Notes: generated by a model from the sequence alone, not told the origin. Shown: positions 1 to 9,563, numbered from the stretch's first letter. The stretch is 33,684 nucleotides of DNA from Bacteroidia bacterium (GCA_030429835.1 JAUIGC010000016.1:1-33684); one strand, 5' to 3'. A program made the numbers and translations.

Positions 1-51
1 ACGGTTTATTCACCTTTATAAACAAAATAAGTAAGGTTTAGTGTAATTAAA

Positions 52-1440
52 ATGTACTTTTATAACAAGTGCATAATACAGATTACCATGAAAGAAAACC
101 TGAATCCTTGGGCAAATTTTAAATTAACGCCATTTCATAAAAATTGGATACCCCTTTTTGCTATCCTTGTTTGCAACGCATTATATTCCCAAAGGGAAAA
201 AGATTCCCTAGAAATTACCAAGCTCTTGGAAAAGGAAGGACTCACCTGGCGTTTAGGCGATAAGGAAAGACATGCCGAATGTTGGAAGGCCACTCCAAAT
301 GGTATCATGGCCATGTCAACAGCGGATGGCAATTTAATAAACATTCCTATTGAGATGGTAATAAATCCTTCGCCCAATATGATTGGAAACGGTGGATTTG
401 CCTTTCATTTCAATCATAAAATGCACATCGGTGAAAATTCGGCCTGGGTAGGTCATGATGAAGTTTCCGTGGATACCTTAGGGCGAGAAACACTTTCTTA
501 TGAAGTGCGATTTTTAAATAAATTCGATGATGCATGGAAACTGGTTGGCCAGTCCATGCATTTTTACAACCATCCACCTGAAAATAAAATAGATACCACC
601 AGTTACATCCAAACTGTTGATATAGAAACTGGCCGAATTGAGACAGTACTGCGTATTAACGAACATTTTGAAGCACCCAATTGGCATCCGGAAGGTTATT
701 TGATCGTGAACAGCAAGGGGAAACTATATACCCTGTACCTTACCACGAAAAAATTGAACCTGCTTGATACTGGCTTTGCCAATCAGTGCAACAATGACCA
801 TGGCATTTCACCAGATAACAAGTGGTTGGCCATAAGCCACAACGACAAAGAAAACCCTTCCTCCAAGTCCTATAAATCGGCCATCTTCATCATGCCCATA
901 AAGGGCGGGGAACCAAAGCGCATAACCGCTAACGTCCCTTCGTATTGGCATGGCTGGTCACCAAACGGAAAAACTTTAGCGTACTGTGCCGAACGTAAAG
1001 GCAACTATGACGTGTATACCATAGGGGTCAATGGCGGAAAGGAAAAAAGACTAACCACTACAGAGGGATTGGACGATGGTCCGGAGTATTCCCCGGATGG
1101 AAAGTACATATACTTTAATTCCTACAGAACAGGCCACATGCAAATTTGGAGGATGAATGCAAATGGTAAAAGACCTGAACAGCTGACTTTTGACGAAAAC
1201 TCCAATTGGTTCCCACACCCCTCACCTGATGGAAAATGGATTGTTTATATTGCATATACCTCTGACCAAAAACAAAGTCACCTGTTCGGAAAACAGGTCA
1301 AACTCAGACTTATGGACGTGGAAACCAAGGAAATTCGTGATATTACCCCAGTTTTCTTTGGGGGTCAAGGAACCATAAACGTACCCTCTTGGAGCCCGGA
1401 CAGCAAAAAATTGGCCTTTGTAAGTTATTCGGTCAATTAA
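52..1440 (+). CDS. Secreted TolB-like beta-propeller (PD40/WD40-like) protein
   Basis: The protein carries several PD40-type blades, visible as repeats of the form W/YSPDGKxIxF followed by a D/N-x-W/VYxM strand, for example [12 protein letters not shown] and [12 protein letters not shown] in the C-terminal half. These blades are typical of TolB-like periplasmic beta-propellers. The long form of 462 residues starts at 52. I prefer the in-frame ATG at 88, because it puts the hydrophobic segment [15 protein letters not shown] closer to the N-terminus, where it reads as a signal peptide ending near YSQ. The likely location is therefore periplasmic or secreted. No enzymatic motif is visible, so it may be a binding or scaffold protein or a non-catalytic relative of propeller peptidases. 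A terminator follows at once, so it appears to end its transcription unit. The window begins 51 bases upstream, so any operon partner is out of sight. The fold is well supported; the role is unknown. Confidence 0.8.
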   Translation: MYFYNKCIIQITMKENLNPWANFKLTPFHKNWIPLFAILVCNALYSQREKDSLEITKLLEKEGLTWRLGDKERHAECWKATPNGIMAMSTADGNLINIPIEMVINPSPNMIGNGGFAFHFNHKMHIGENSAWVGHDEVSVDTLGRETLSYEVRFLNKFDDAWKLVGQSMHFYNHPPENKIDTTSYIQTVDIETGRIETVLRINEHFEAPNWHPEGYLIVNSKGKLYTLYLTTKKLNLLDTGFANQCNNDHGISPDNKWLAISHNDKENPSSKSYKSAIFIMPIKGGEPKRITANVPSYWHGWSPNGKTLAYCAERKGNYDVYTIGVNGGKEKRLTTTEGLDDGPEYSPDGKYIYFNSYRTGHMQIWRMNANGKRPEQLTFDENSNWFPHPSPDGKWIVYIAYTSDQKQSHLFGKQVKLRLMDVETKEIRDITPVFFGGQGTINVPSWSPDSKKLAFVSYSVN

Positions 1441-1467
1441 AAGAAGAGCAATTCTTAAAAAAATCAA

Positions 1468-1505
1468 GAAGCCCTGAAACTTTCGTTAACAGGGCTTTTC
1501 CTTTA
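1468..1505. terminator. Rho-independent terminator after the TolB-like gene
   Basis: A hairpin with stem AGCCCTG / CAGGGCT (1470-1476 with 1490-1496) is followed by a short T-rich tract. It lies 30 bases after the stop of the upstream gene. It is also preceded by an A-run on the left, so it could end the minus-strand tRNA transcript as well. Confidence 0.75.
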
Positions 1506-1507
1506 AG

Positions 1508-1589
1508 TACTCGAGGTGGGAATCGAACCCACACTCCCGAAAGAACTGGATTTTGAATCCAGCGCGTCTACCAATTCCGCCACTCGAGC
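1508..1589 (-). tRNA. tRNA-Leu (anticodon CAA)
   Basis: Read on the minus strand, the 82 bases fold as a class II tRNA. The 7-bp acceptor stem pairs GCTCGAG with CTCGAGT, with one G-U pair. The D arm contains GGCGGAATTGGTAGACG. The anticodon stem is CTGGA/TCCAG around the loop TTCAAAA, which gives anticodon CAA. A variable arm follows, and the T arm contains GTGGGTTCGATTCCCAC. The discriminator base is A, as expected for leucine. It decodes UUG. No CCA is encoded at the 3' end. Confidence 0.96.
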
Positions 1590-1656
1590 TTGTAAAACAG
1601 GACTGCAAAACTAAAAAATATTTTTATTTCCACACCAAAAAATTCAACAATTATCC

Positions 1657-1686
1657 TTTAGCAAGACAAATTAATTTCTAAATTTG
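1657..1686 (+). promoter_or_regulatory. Probable Bacteroidota sigma-A promoter of prs
   Basis: A perfect TAnnTTTG -7 element (TAAATTTG, 1679-1686) lies 18 bp after TTTA, a three-of-four match to the -33 TTTG box. It is 66 bases upstream of the prs start. The match is by consensus only. Confidence 0.55.
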
Positions 1687-1752
1687 CACCTCCTTAGAAA
1701 ACAGGGACTTTACAGTTTCTTTTTCCAATAGGAAGATTCAAGAAAATAAGAC

Positions 1753-2694
1753 ATGCCATACAGCGTTCCAGAACCTAAATTTTTCGCCTGTACACAAAGT
1801 AGTGTGTTAGGGGAAAAAATTGCCAAGGCCTATGGCGTGGAAATGGGTAAAGTCATTTTTTCCCGATATAGTGATGGTGAGTTTCAACCTTCCTTTGAGG
1901 AGTCTATAAGGGGTACTCGAATTTTTATTATCGGTTCCACCCACCCAGGACCTGAAAATCTCATGGAAATGTTGTTGATGATCGATGGTGCCAAAAGGGC
2001 CTCCGCACGTCATATAACCGCTGTAATGCCATATTTTGGTTGGGCCAGACAGGATAGAAAGGACAAACCCAGGGTGCCCATAGCGGCGAAACTAGTTGCT
2101 AAAATGTTGGAGACGGCCGGAGCTACGAGAATCATCACCATGGATTTGCACGCAGACCAGATTCAAGGGTTCTTTGAAAAACCGGTCGATCATTTATTTG
2201 CCTCTACCTTGTTCCTGCCTTATTTACAAGATTTAGGATTGGAAAACCTCACTATAGCTTCTCCGGATATGGGCGGATCTAAAAGGGCCTATGCCTATTC
2301 CAAGGCATTGGACAGCGATGTGGTGGTTTGTTACAAACAAAGGGCAAAGGCCAATATTATTTCCCACATGGAATTGATTGGGGATGTACAAGGAAAGAAC
2401 GTGGTGTTAGTGGATGACATGGTGGATACCGCTGGCACATTGACAAAGGCGGCAGATTTGATGATAGAGAGAGGCGCTATAAGCGTAAGGGCCATTGCGA
2501 CCCATGGTTTGTTATCTGGCAATGCTTATGAGAAAATAGAAAAGTCCAAACTTACGGAATTGATCATTACAGATTCTATTCCTTTGGAAATAAAAAGTGA
2601 TAAAGTAAAAGTACTTAGCTGTGCCGATTTGTTTGCGGACGTTATGCACAAAGTACACAATAACAACTCCATTTCGTCAAAATTTTTGATGTAA
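1753..2694 (+). CDS. prs: Ribose-phosphate pyrophosphokinase (PRPP synthetase)
   Basis: This enzyme makes 5-phosphoribosyl diphosphate from ribose 5-phosphate and ATP, feeding purine, pyrimidine, histidine, tryptophan and NAD synthesis in the cytoplasm. The 313-residue length is normal for class I PRPP synthetases. Visible family marks are FSRYSDGEFQPSFEESIRG near the N-terminus, the flexible-loop segment YFGWARQDRKDKPR, the metal-binding TMDLHADQIQGFF, and the PRPP-binding loop VLVDDMVDTAGTL near the C-terminus. It is the first gene of a prs-rplY-pth series, the same order found in Bacillus (prs-ctc-pth), and rplY starts 50 bases after its stop. The ATG at 1753 fits the family start (MPYSVPEPKFFACTQS). 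Nothing is unusual. Confidence 0.98.
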   Translation: MPYSVPEPKFFACTQSSVLGEKIAKAYGVEMGKVIFSRYSDGEFQPSFEESIRGTRIFIIGSTHPGPENLMEMLLMIDGAKRASARHITAVMPYFGWARQDRKDKPRVPIAAKLVAKMLETAGATRIITMDLHADQIQGFFEKPVDHLFASTLFLPYLQDLGLENLTIASPDMGGSKRAYAYSKALDSDVVVCYKQRAKANIISHMELIGDVQGKNVVLVDDMVDTAGTLTKAADLMIERGAISVRAIATHGLLSGNAYEKIEKSKLTELIITDSIPLEIKSDKVKVLSCADLFADVMHKVHNNNSISSKFLM

Positions 2695-2744
2695 CCAAAA
2701 AGCGGAATGGCAACCTTTTGAATTATTAATTATTAATATATATA

Positions 2745-3392
2745 ATGAAGTCAATTACAATTAAAGGATCAGAAAGAGAAAGCGTGGGCAAGAAGTCGAC
2801 AAAGGCCCTACGTAATGCTGGAAAGGTTCCTTGCGTAGTATACGGAGGGGATAAACCATTGCACTTTTCAGCAGACGAACTAGCGTTCAGAGACTTGGTT
2901 TACACCGCCAATGCGCACACAGTTGCAATTGAATTGGATAATGGGACCAAAGTGAACGCAGTAATGCAGGACATTCAGTTCCATCCGGTTACTGATAGTA
3001 TCATGCACATAGATTTCTATCAATTATTCGAGGACAAACCTGTAACCATGAACATTCCTGTTAGGTTGCAAGGTAATTCCCCTGGAGTTAGGAATGGTGG
3101 ACGTCTATTGTTCAGAAAAAGAAAATTGGCCATTAAGGCTTTACCGGATAAATTACCGGATTTCTTTGACGTGGACATTTCCAAGCTTAGGATTGGACAG
3201 AATATTTCCGTAGCCTCACTTTTAAGCGACGATTTTACGATTCTTCACCCAGATTCCACAACAGTAGTTCAAGTTAAAACTGCTCGTACTGCTATTGTTA
3301 CGGATGATGAAGATGAAGAAACGGATGAAGAAGGTGCAGAAGCAAGTGCAGAAGGAGCTGAGGCTCCAGCTGAAGAAGCTGCCCAAGAATAA
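2745..3392 (+). CDS. rplY: 50S ribosomal protein L25 / general stress protein Ctc
   Basis: L25/Ctc binds 5S rRNA in the large ribosomal subunit. The 215-residue protein is the long TL5/Ctc form. An N-terminal L25 domain (about residues 1-90, starting [20 protein letters not shown]) is followed by a C-terminal beta domain (about 95-180). The protein then ends in a low-complexity acidic tail of D, E and A residues (about 185-215: [10 protein letters not shown] followed by alanine-rich repeats). Such tails are common in Bacteroidota L25. It follows prs by 50 bases and probably shares its transcript. A strong terminator ends the unit 20 bases after the stop. The AT-rich sequence just before the ATG lacks a purine-rich ribosome binding site, as is usual in this phylum. 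Confidence 0.96.
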   Translation: MKSITIKGSERESVGKKSTKALRNAGKVPCVVYGGDKPLHFSADELAFRDLVYTANAHTVAIELDNGTKVNAVMQDIQFHPVTDSIMHIDFYQLFEDKPVTMNIPVRLQGNSPGVRNGGRLLFRKRKLAIKALPDKLPDFFDVDISKLRIGQNISVASLLSDDFTILHPDSTTVVQVKTARTAIVTDDEDEETDEEGAEASAEGAEAPAEEAAQE

Positions 3393-3412
3393 ATTTGATT
3401 CATCAAAACAAG

Positions 3413-3449
3413 AAGCACCTCGGTTTTATTATCGAGGTGCTTTTGTATT
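3413..3449 (+). terminator. Rho-independent terminator after rplY
   Basis: A perfect 10-bp stem AAGCACCTCG / CGAGGTGCTT (3413-3422 with 3433-3442) with a 10-base loop is followed by TTTTGTATTTTT. It should separate prs-rplY from pth for most transcripts. Confidence 0.9.
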
Positions 3450-3475
3450 TTTAAGGAATCGTTCAAAGATTAAAA

Positions 3476-4108
3476 ATGTACAGGTTTCTTAAAAAATTAA
3501 TGGGTAGTGCTGAACCGCCCTTATTTGCGAATATTGACACTATGAAAAAGTATTTAATCGTTGGCCTGGGAAACATAGGTGAAGAATATGCAGAAACCCG
3601 ACATAATATCGGATTTAAGATATTGGATGCCTTGGCGAATGAAAAAGAATTTCATTTTGAAACCCAAAAGTTAGGGGATGTAGCCTCTTATAAATTGAAA
3701 GGTAGAAGTATCCTTTGCTTAAAACCTTCCACCTATATGAACTTAAGCGGTAAGGCGTTGCGATATTGGATGGAAAAGGAAAAAATCCCTTTGGAAAATG
3801 TTCTCGTGATCACGGACGATATTAATCTTTCTTTTGGCACACTCAGATTGAAAACCAAGGGAAGCGATGGCGGACATAACGGTTTAAAGGATATTCAGCA
3901 CGTATTGCAAACTACCCACTATAATCGATTCAGGTTTGGAGTAGGTGCAGATTTTGGCAAAGGTAGACAAGTAGAATATGTTCTGGGGCAATGGAATGAT
4001 GAGGAAAAATCCAATATGAAGGAACGAATGGAAAAATCCGTGGCGCTCATTGACTCTTTTGTACTTTCGGGAGTAGCTAGAACCATGAACCAATTTAACG
4101 GAGTTTAG
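3476..4108 (+). CDS. pth: Peptidyl-tRNA hydrolase
   Basis: Pth releases tRNA from peptidyl-tRNAs that drop off the ribosome. Family marks are LIVGLGNIGEEYAETRHNIGF (with the conserved N and catalytic H), LKPSTYMNLSGKAL, the aspartate-containing VITDDINLSFG, and the glycine-rich GSDGGHNGLKDI. The catalytic core begins at an internal ATG at 3542 (MKKYLIVGLGN), which would give the standard length of about 189 residues. The upstream in-frame ATG at 3476 adds a basic 22-residue extension. I recall similar short extensions in other flavobacterial Pth proteins, so I keep the longer form, but the start is uncertain. The gene sits just after the rplY terminator and converges on the lipoprotein gene, with six bases between the stops. 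Confidence 0.95.
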   Translation: MYRFLKKLMGSAEPPLFANIDTMKKYLIVGLGNIGEEYAETRHNIGFKILDALANEKEFHFETQKLGDVASYKLKGRSILCLKPSTYMNLSGKALRYWMEKEKIPLENVLVITDDINLSFGTLRLKTKGSDGGHNGLKDIQHVLQTTHYNRFRFGVGADFGKGRQVEYVLGQWNDEEKSNMKERMEKSVALIDSFVLSGVARTMNQFNGV

Positions 4109-4114
4109 AGTCTA

Positions 4115-4798
4115 CTAAAGCACACTGAAAACATAGACTCCGGAATTTGTTGCATTGCCTTCCAAATCCTTGGTAACCACACTCCAGTAATAGGTTGTGC
4201 CCGACAACACGGACACTTTCAATGAAGTTGCCGTTGCGGACAAGGTTGCTTCCAGATTTTGTGGAGGATTCTGTTCCGAAAAATATACCTCTATATTTTC
4301 AATATCATTGTCCAAATCTGATGCCGACCATGAAAGAGTCACTTCGTTGTTGATGTCCTTGAACACTTTTTCGGACATATCCGGTGTCAATATTTCTGCT
4401 GGGAATGGGGCGAAGGTGGTCCTTGAGCCCGCATTATAAAAACTCCATACTTCACTTGAAATCGTATTGTTCACCTGATTATTTCTAGATCGTACCAACC
4501 ATGAATAAGGCTGACCTTTTAACAACGGTAAGCTTGAGGTAGTGGCCGAAGTTGAGATGGTCTGTACCGTATTAGTATTGAGATTGGTAACCCTAAGCTC
4601 GTAACTATCCGTATTATCGGCCCTTTGCCAGCTAAAGGATACCCTGCTCGTAGTGGCGTCTTGATCAATACCAGTGGTACATTCAGAATTCTTTTCTGGA
4701 AATAATAGCCGTACCTGTTCCGGAGGATTTGGACTGTCTTTCTTTTTACAACTAAACACCGTAAAAAGGCATACAAGAAGGAATATTTTTCTCATCAT
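4115..4798 (-). CDS. FnIII-like repeat lipoprotein coupled to the T9SS protease
   Basis: The protein is 227 residues long. It starts with a lipoprotein signal peptide (MMRKIFLLVCLFTVFSC, lipobox cysteine 17) followed by KKKDSPNPP, so it should be lipid-anchored in the outer membrane or periplasm. Two beta-rich segments resemble fibronectin type III repeats: about residues 27-115 (FSWQRADNTDSYELRVTNL, then PYSWLVRSRN) and about 130-227 (SWSASDLDNDIENIEVYFS, then YYWSVVTKD). The second half of the upstream protease contains a related FnIII-like segment (QYFWRVKPTN). Its start codon overlaps the protease stop by four bases, so the two are probably translated together. No catalytic residues are visible. 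A role as a surface partner or anchor for the protease is inferred only from this coupling. Confidence 0.82.
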   Translation of the reverse strand: MMRKIFLLVCLFTVFSCKKKDSPNPPEQVRLLFPEKNSECTTGIDQDATTSRVSFSWQRADNTDSYELRVTNLNTNTVQTISTSATTSSLPLLKGQPYSWLVRSRNNQVNNTISSEVWSFYNAGSRTTFAPFPAEILTPDMSEKVFKDINNEVTLSWSASDLDNDIENIEVYFSEQNPPQNLEATLSATATSLKVSVLSGTTYYWSVVTKDLEGNATNSGVYVFSVL

Positions 4799-7700
4799 CT
4801 TTTTAAAATCTTAGTCGTTTTTTTAGCTCCCCTATTTTCGTTCTGCAAATAATACATTCCAACGGGTAAAATACTCAAATCGAATTCCTTTGAAGATAAA
4901 CCGTCCTCTATTTTTTCCATTCTTATCAATCTGCCATCCGAACTGAACAAAGTCATCGAGGCACGCTCTGTTGGAACATCAAAATAGATTTGAATCAAAT
5001 CTTGAAAGGGATTTGGATAAACCACGGGACCACTAGAGACAATAATTTCCTCCTCGTAAATTCCTTGGCAAAGAATATCGGTATATACCTTTAGAAAATT
5101 AATGCCCTTAGACAAATCCAAAGTAATGCTTTTATCTATGGTATACGTTGTCTCCCCGTTCAGCTCAACATAATACCCATAAGCTCCTTCCAGGTCCATG
5201 ACCACCTGGGAAGCCTGTAAAAGCACCTTGGAGGTTACACTCAATGGAGCCGGTTCTGATATGACTACCGACAAGCAAAACGGTTCATAGGTGATAGTAC
5301 CATCTGTTCCAGATATACAAATATCATAAGTTCCCGAACTTAAGTCCGTTAGGTTAAAACTATTGGAAAAATTATCGGTAATATTAACTCCATTCCCATT
5401 TACGGTAATTTCATAATCCAAGAAAACTTTGGGCTCTATCCTTATGGCACCATCATCATTGGTCCTACAGGACTCGCTCTCCAGACTTACGTTAAAATTC
5501 TCTTGGGTAAACCTATAAATGGCACAACCGTTCCCATCCACCTCTTGCCCCAGTGGTGTTCCAAGGCATAGATCATCACCATCGTCAAAAACCCCATCCT
5601 CATCCTCGTCCGGCCTAAAGTCTCCCTCCACGCAAACCTCCAAAGAAAAATGATTCAACCTACCTCCATCGGCGGCAACATTATCCTTAACTTCCAAAGT
5701 CCACTCACCAAGTATGGATTCCCCATAGAATGAACTTAAGGTGCCAACGGGACGCACCATACCGCTTATAGCAGGAGAACCCGAACATGAAAAAGTACTC
5801 GCCGCTTCATCATCAAAAACGGCATTGATATCAGAATTATTACCACAAGCACTTGAAACTAAAACCACAGTGGTTCCTGCGGGCGATGTTAGGCTGATGA
5901 CCAAGTCAGAAAGATAGGTATGTTCTATATCCAGGTTTACGTTGATATCGGCCAAATTTAAATCCTGGTAAAAGAAAATCCTGGAACTTATAATAGGTGT
6001 TTCTACGGGAGAAATGCTAATTGGAACGGCACTACTAGCCTTGGTAATACAATTGAATTGGATGGTCGTGAAACTAAAGGGGGCTCCAAAGATTCCCTCC
6101 CCACAGCTGTTTGTGGGCTTAACCCTCCAGAAATATTGTGTTTCATTCAAAAGGGAGGTAGGTTCGAAAGAATTGACATCGACCGTTTTCGTTTCCACAA
6201 TATTGGTAAACCCGGCATCTGTGGCTATTTCAACAGTATACGAGGTGCTTGACAAATCTGGTTCCCATTCCAGTAATACGTTCTTGGAAACATCCAGGCT
6301 TCCATTGGATGGAGCCGTTAGTACAACCTCAGAAAAGTTGGTATCGAACACATTAAATTGCAAGGTCGTACTTTTCACCACAGAAGCGGAAGTGGCCACT
6401 ACTTCCAACAGATAACTTCCTATAGACAAATTATCTGTTCCAGAAAAAGTAATGTCTATTGACGTGTTTGAAACAGACACCGTATCCTGCGAAAAAACTG
6501 CTGTTAAGCCTGCAGGCAAAGAACCTATGCTAAGCGTACTCTCCTCCATAAAATCCAAATACGTTTCGTAGTTAAATCCAACAATGAGATCGTCGGGTTT
6601 ACATACCTCATAATTTAAATCATCAAAATTAAGTACCACTTCGGATTCCATGATGGAAAAATCAGCTGCATTTACTGCCAAGAAAATATTATTGGAGGCC
6701 TTAACCATGAACCTACCAGAGTTAGTACTGAAACCACCTGGAATCACCAAGGCATGACTTCCGTCATTGTCCACATTTTGAGCGATTAAATTGGGAAAGG
6801 TCAACCCGCCATCGGTCGATAGAAAGATATCCACGGTCTCAGCGCCTATTGGAAGTACATTGGTATTGGCCACATCCCAGGTAATGGTTTCCGTTTCCCC
6901 CGCAACGAAAGATACTGTAGTTGATTGGGACGTTACTGCAAATGGGCCTGCTTCCCGGTTAACAAAAACGGTAACCTCATCGGACACGGATTGGCCACCA
7001 TTTAAAACATTGTCCCTCACCGTCAAAGAAAAGTTCAATTCTCGCTGTACATTGGACACCGTTTCCCAAGCGCCACCCTTTATAGGCATCGTTTGGGTAA
7101 GATTACCGGAGAGTATTCTGCTCAACCTTGGAAAATAGCGCTCTGGAGCTACTGATGGAGGCAAAGAACGAAACATGGCGCCTGTTGGATTATTGGGGCC
7201 AAAGGTTGCCTGGGTAACAATACCATTATCAATCTGTTCCCAGGTATATGTTAGCACATCTGTAGGATCTGGATCATTCGCATTACCCGTTAATACGAAA
7301 GCCGTGCCTATGGGAATCGTATAGTTGCTTACCGGATTTATTATGGGGGCATTATTGGTCAACGGTATAGTTTCCCCACAACTAATGGTCTCCAGATATT
7401 CCCGAATCTGGACAATGCTTACATAATGGAAATAATCATCAGAATTGGTAGCAACGTCATTGGCGTCCGTAATTCCAGCATACCCCATAATGGTGGTACC
7501 ACTAGCAGGTTCCACTTGCACCAAAGTTCCTTCGGACAAATAAGAAAATGTATGGTTAGCACCGAATTGGTGCCCCATTTCGTGGGCTACGAGATCAATA
7601 TCGAACTGATCGCCCTGAGGTGAAAACAAAGTGGTATAAGCACTTCCTTTTCTATTATTCTGACATACAGACCCGATAAAACCGGAATTTCCATCCAAGG

Positions 7701-8580
7701 TACCATCTTGCTGGTTGAACAAATGGCCTATGTCATAATTCTCCTCTCCAATAATGTTGGTCAGTGTATTTTGTGTCTGGGAACTTAGTCCTCCCGAAAA
7801 TGGATCTGTATCGGGATTAGTATAAATGACCTGATCGGTGTTATCTATCAATTCTAAGGTAACTCCTAGGTCCCTTTCAAAAACTCCGTTTACTCTTGTT
7901 AAAGTGGCATTGATTGCGGCGAGCGCATCGGCAATAGTTCCACCATGGAATTGCGTATATTCCCCTGATGCCGCTATGGCGACTCTAAATTTTCGTAGAG
8001 TTTGATCATCTACCAACTTTGCGGTCGATGGATTTGACCTGGAGGTAAATGCATCAGGATCAGTTTTACAGATAAAGTCCAATTTTTGGGTCAGATGATC
8101 TTTACTATTGTAAATAACATAATTTCCGCTTGCACTCTTTTCCATAAAAACGGTTCCTTCCTTCCCCGGGTCCATAATCATGGTTTGGATTCCTTTGTGA
8201 GAAACGCTGAAGTATATTTTTTGTTGACCTGGCCCCAATCCAATGCCCTTGTATGACTTTATATTGGGATATTTTTTTGCCAACCCAGGGGCAAAAACTT
8301 TGTATTCTTCCACACGAAAGGGAACCAAGTTACCTTCCCCATCCGGAAAATACAGGGTCTTGAAAGAATTTTTAGCTTTGGAAACACTTGATAGCTCACC
8401 TCTAAAGGCAATTTCATCCAAGGTAAATGCCCTAGCCTTTTGTACATCCAATCGCTTTAATGTTATCTGCTTGTCCTGATTATTGAGATCCACACCATGC
8501 CAATATTTGGTCTGTGCAACCCCATAAAAGGAAAGAAATGCTATGGTAATTGAAAAAACAAGACGTAATTTAGCAGTCAT
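4795..8580 (-). CDS. Secreted reprolysin-like zinc metalloprotease with T9SS sorting domain
   Basis: This is a 1261-residue multidomain secreted protease. In order: a signal peptide (residues 1 to about 22, ending GVAQ); a propeptide-like region to about 190; and an M12/reprolysin-type catalytic domain with the zinc motif HEMGHQFGANH (H333, E334, H337, H343) and a Met-turn candidate TIMGYAG about 25 residues later. Beta-sandwich segments follow, with an FnIII-like unit near 757-842. A proprotein-convertase P/Homo B domain lies at about 845-985 (VNLDIEHTYLSDLVISLTSP, then GEWTLEVKDN). A short aspartate-rich calcium-type stretch is at about 986-1005 (DEDEDGVFDDGDDLC). The C-terminus is a type A T9SS sorting domain (from about 1188, VVYPNPFQD to KTTKILKR). 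It should cross the outer membrane by T9SS and be released or attached to the surface. Cutting of host, algal or environmental protein is inferred. It overlaps the following lipoprotein gene. Confidence 0.93.
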   Translation of the reverse strand: MTAKLRLVFSITIAFLSFYGVAQTKYWHGVDLNNQDKQITLKRLDVQKARAFTLDEIAFRGELSSVSKAKNSFKTLYFPDGEGNLVPFRVEEYKVFAPGLAKKYPNIKSYKGIGLGPGQQKIYFSVSHKGIQTMIMDPGKEGTVFMEKSASGNYVIYNSKDHLTQKLDFICKTDPDAFTSRSNPSTAKLVDDQTLRKFRVAIAASGEYTQFHGGTIADALAAINATLTRVNGVFERDLGVTLELIDNTDQVIYTNPDTDPFSGGLSSQTQNTLTNIIGEENYDIGHLFNQQDGTLDGNSGFIGSVCQNNRKGSAYTTLFSPQGDQFDIDLVAHEMGHQFGANHTFSYLSEGTLVQVEPASGTTIMGYAGITDANDVATNSDDYFHYVSIVQIREYLETISCGETIPLTNNAPIINPVSNYTIPIGTAFVLTGNANDPDPTDVLTYTWEQIDNGIVTQATFGPNNPTGAMFRSLPPSVAPERYFPRLSRILSGNLTQTMPIKGGAWETVSNVQRELNFSLTVRDNVLNGGQSVSDEVTVFVNREAGPFAVTSQSTTVSFVAGETETITWDVANTNVLPIGAETVDIFLSTDGGLTFPNLIAQNVDNDGSHALVIPGGFSTNSGRFMVKASNNIFLAVNAADFSIMESEVVLNFDDLNYEVCKPDDLIVGFNYETYLDFMEESTLSIGSLPAGLTAVFSQDTVSVSNTSIDITFSGTDNLSIGSYLLEVVATSASVVKSTTLQFNVFDTNFSEVVLTAPSNGSLDVSKNVLLEWEPDLSSTSYTVEIATDAGFTNIVETKTVDVNSFEPTSLLNETQYFWRVKPTNSCGEGIFGAPFSFTTIQFNCITKASSAVPISISPVETPIISSRIFFYQDLNLADINVNLDIEHTYLSDLVISLTSPAGTTVVLVSSACGNNSDINAVFDDEAASTFSCSGSPAISGMVRPVGTLSSFYGESILGEWTLEVKDNVAADGGRLNHFSLEVCVEGDFRPDEDEDGVFDDGDDLCLGTPLGQEVDGNGCAIYRFTQENFNVSLESESCRTNDDGAIRIEPKVFLDYEITVNGNGVNITDNFSNSFNLTDLSSGTYDICISGTDGTITYEPFCLSVVISEPAPLSVTSKVLLQASQVVMDLEGAYGYYVELNGETTYTIDKSITLDLSKGINFLKVYTDILCQGIYEEEIIVSSGPVVYPNPFQDLIQIYFDVPTERASMTLFSSDGRLIRMEKIEDGLSSKEFDLSILPVGMYYLQNENRGAKKTTKILKR

Positions 8581-8602
8581 TTAGGGGCTTTTATCTCCAA
8601 AT

Positions 8603-8610
8603 CAAATATA
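8603..8610 (-). promoter_or_regulatory. -7 element (TAnnTTTG) upstream of the metalloprotease
   Basis: Read on the minus strand, TATATTTG is a perfect TAnnTTTG match 22 bases before the protease ATG. There is no recognisable TTTG -33 box at the usual distance, so the call rests on the -7 element and its position. Confidence 0.45.
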
Positions 8611-8633
8611 GTTCTTTTTATTTTCTAGCGCAG

Positions 8634-9563
8634 TTGATTACAGTTCAAAGCATTTCCAAATACGATGAAAAACACCCTGTTGCCATAACCATTGGCACCT
8701 TTGACGGAGTACACATCGGTCACCGTAAAATATTGGAAAAAGTCATAAACCATGCCAAGAATTCTAATCTAAAGTCAGCGGTGCTTACTTTTTTTCCACA
8801 CCCCAGAATGGTGCTCCAAAAGGATGCCAACATCAAACTTCTTAATACCATAGACGAAAAGAAATGGATTCTTGAAAAAATGGGACTTGATATTTTGGTC
8901 ATCCATCCATTTACCAAGGAATTTTCCAGACTTACCGCAACAGAATTTGTTCGTGACCTTTTGGTCAATAAACTAAAGGCCAAGAGAATCATCATTGGAT
9001 ATGACCATAGATTTGGAAGAAATAGAACCGCCAACATAAACGACCTAATCGCTTTTGGAAACACCTTGGACTTTTCCGTTGAGGAAATTCCCGCACAGGA
9101 AATAGATGAAGTATCGGTTAGTTCCACTAAAATAAGAAAGGCCTTGGAACAGGGGGATGTAGAAACTGCAAATTCCTATTTGGGCTATGAATATATGCTC
9201 ACGGGAACTATAAAGAAAGGTAAGGGATTGGGAAGAAAAATACATTTTCCAACGGCAAATGTGAATATAGAGGAAACCTATAAACTCATACCCAAGAACG
9301 GCTCTTACATTGTGAAGAGCAACATACATGCACAGGATGTTTTTGGCATGATGAACATAGGTTACAACCCTACCGTAAATGGGACCTCAAAAACCATAGA
9401 GGTTCATTTTTTTGATTTCGATGAAAATCTATACGGTAAAAAACTTCAGATAGACCTGCTTTCTCGACTTAGGGAAGAAAAAAAATTCGAGTCCTTGGAA
9501 GAACTTAAATTACAATTGGCCAGGGACAAGGAAAAATCTTTACAATTCATATCCAATAGGTAA
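8634..9563 (+). CDS. ribF: Bifunctional riboflavin kinase / FAD synthetase
   Basis: RibF phosphorylates riboflavin to FMN and adenylates FMN to FAD. The N-terminal nucleotidyltransferase domain (about 1-180) shows ITIGTFDGVHIGHRKIL, the nucleotide-binding GxFDGxHxGH signature, then VRDLLVNKLKAKRIIIGYDHRFG and SSTKIRKAL. The C-terminal kinase domain (about 185-309) shows GTIKKGKGLGRKIHFPTANV and GMMNIGYNPTV followed by EVHFFDFDENLYG. The length of 309 is standard. No in-frame ATG lies near the conserved N-terminus, so I use the TTG at 8634. The ATG at 8664 is in another frame. No FMN riboswitch is visible in the 53-base gap from the divergent protease gene. The stop overlaps the next gene's ATG by one base. 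Confidence 0.96.
   Translation: MITVQSISKYDEKHPVAITIGTFDGVHIGHRKILEKVINHAKNSNLKSAVLTFFPHPRMVLQKDANIKLLNTIDEKKWILEKMGLDILVIHPFTKEFSRLTATEFVRDLLVNKLKAKRIIIGYDHRFGRNRTANINDLIAFGNTLDFSVEEIPAQEIDEVSVSSTKIRKALEQGDVETANSYLGYEYMLTGTIKKGKGLGRKIHFPTANVNIEETYKLIPKNGSYIVKSNIHAQDVFGMMNIGYNPTVNGTSKTIEVHFFDFDENLYGKKLQIDLLSRLREEKKFESLEELKLQLARDKEKSLQFISNR

Noticed and set aside
8581-8633. FMN riboswitch upstream of ribF
   Set aside because: The 53-base gap is too short and lacks the conserved RFN-element helices.
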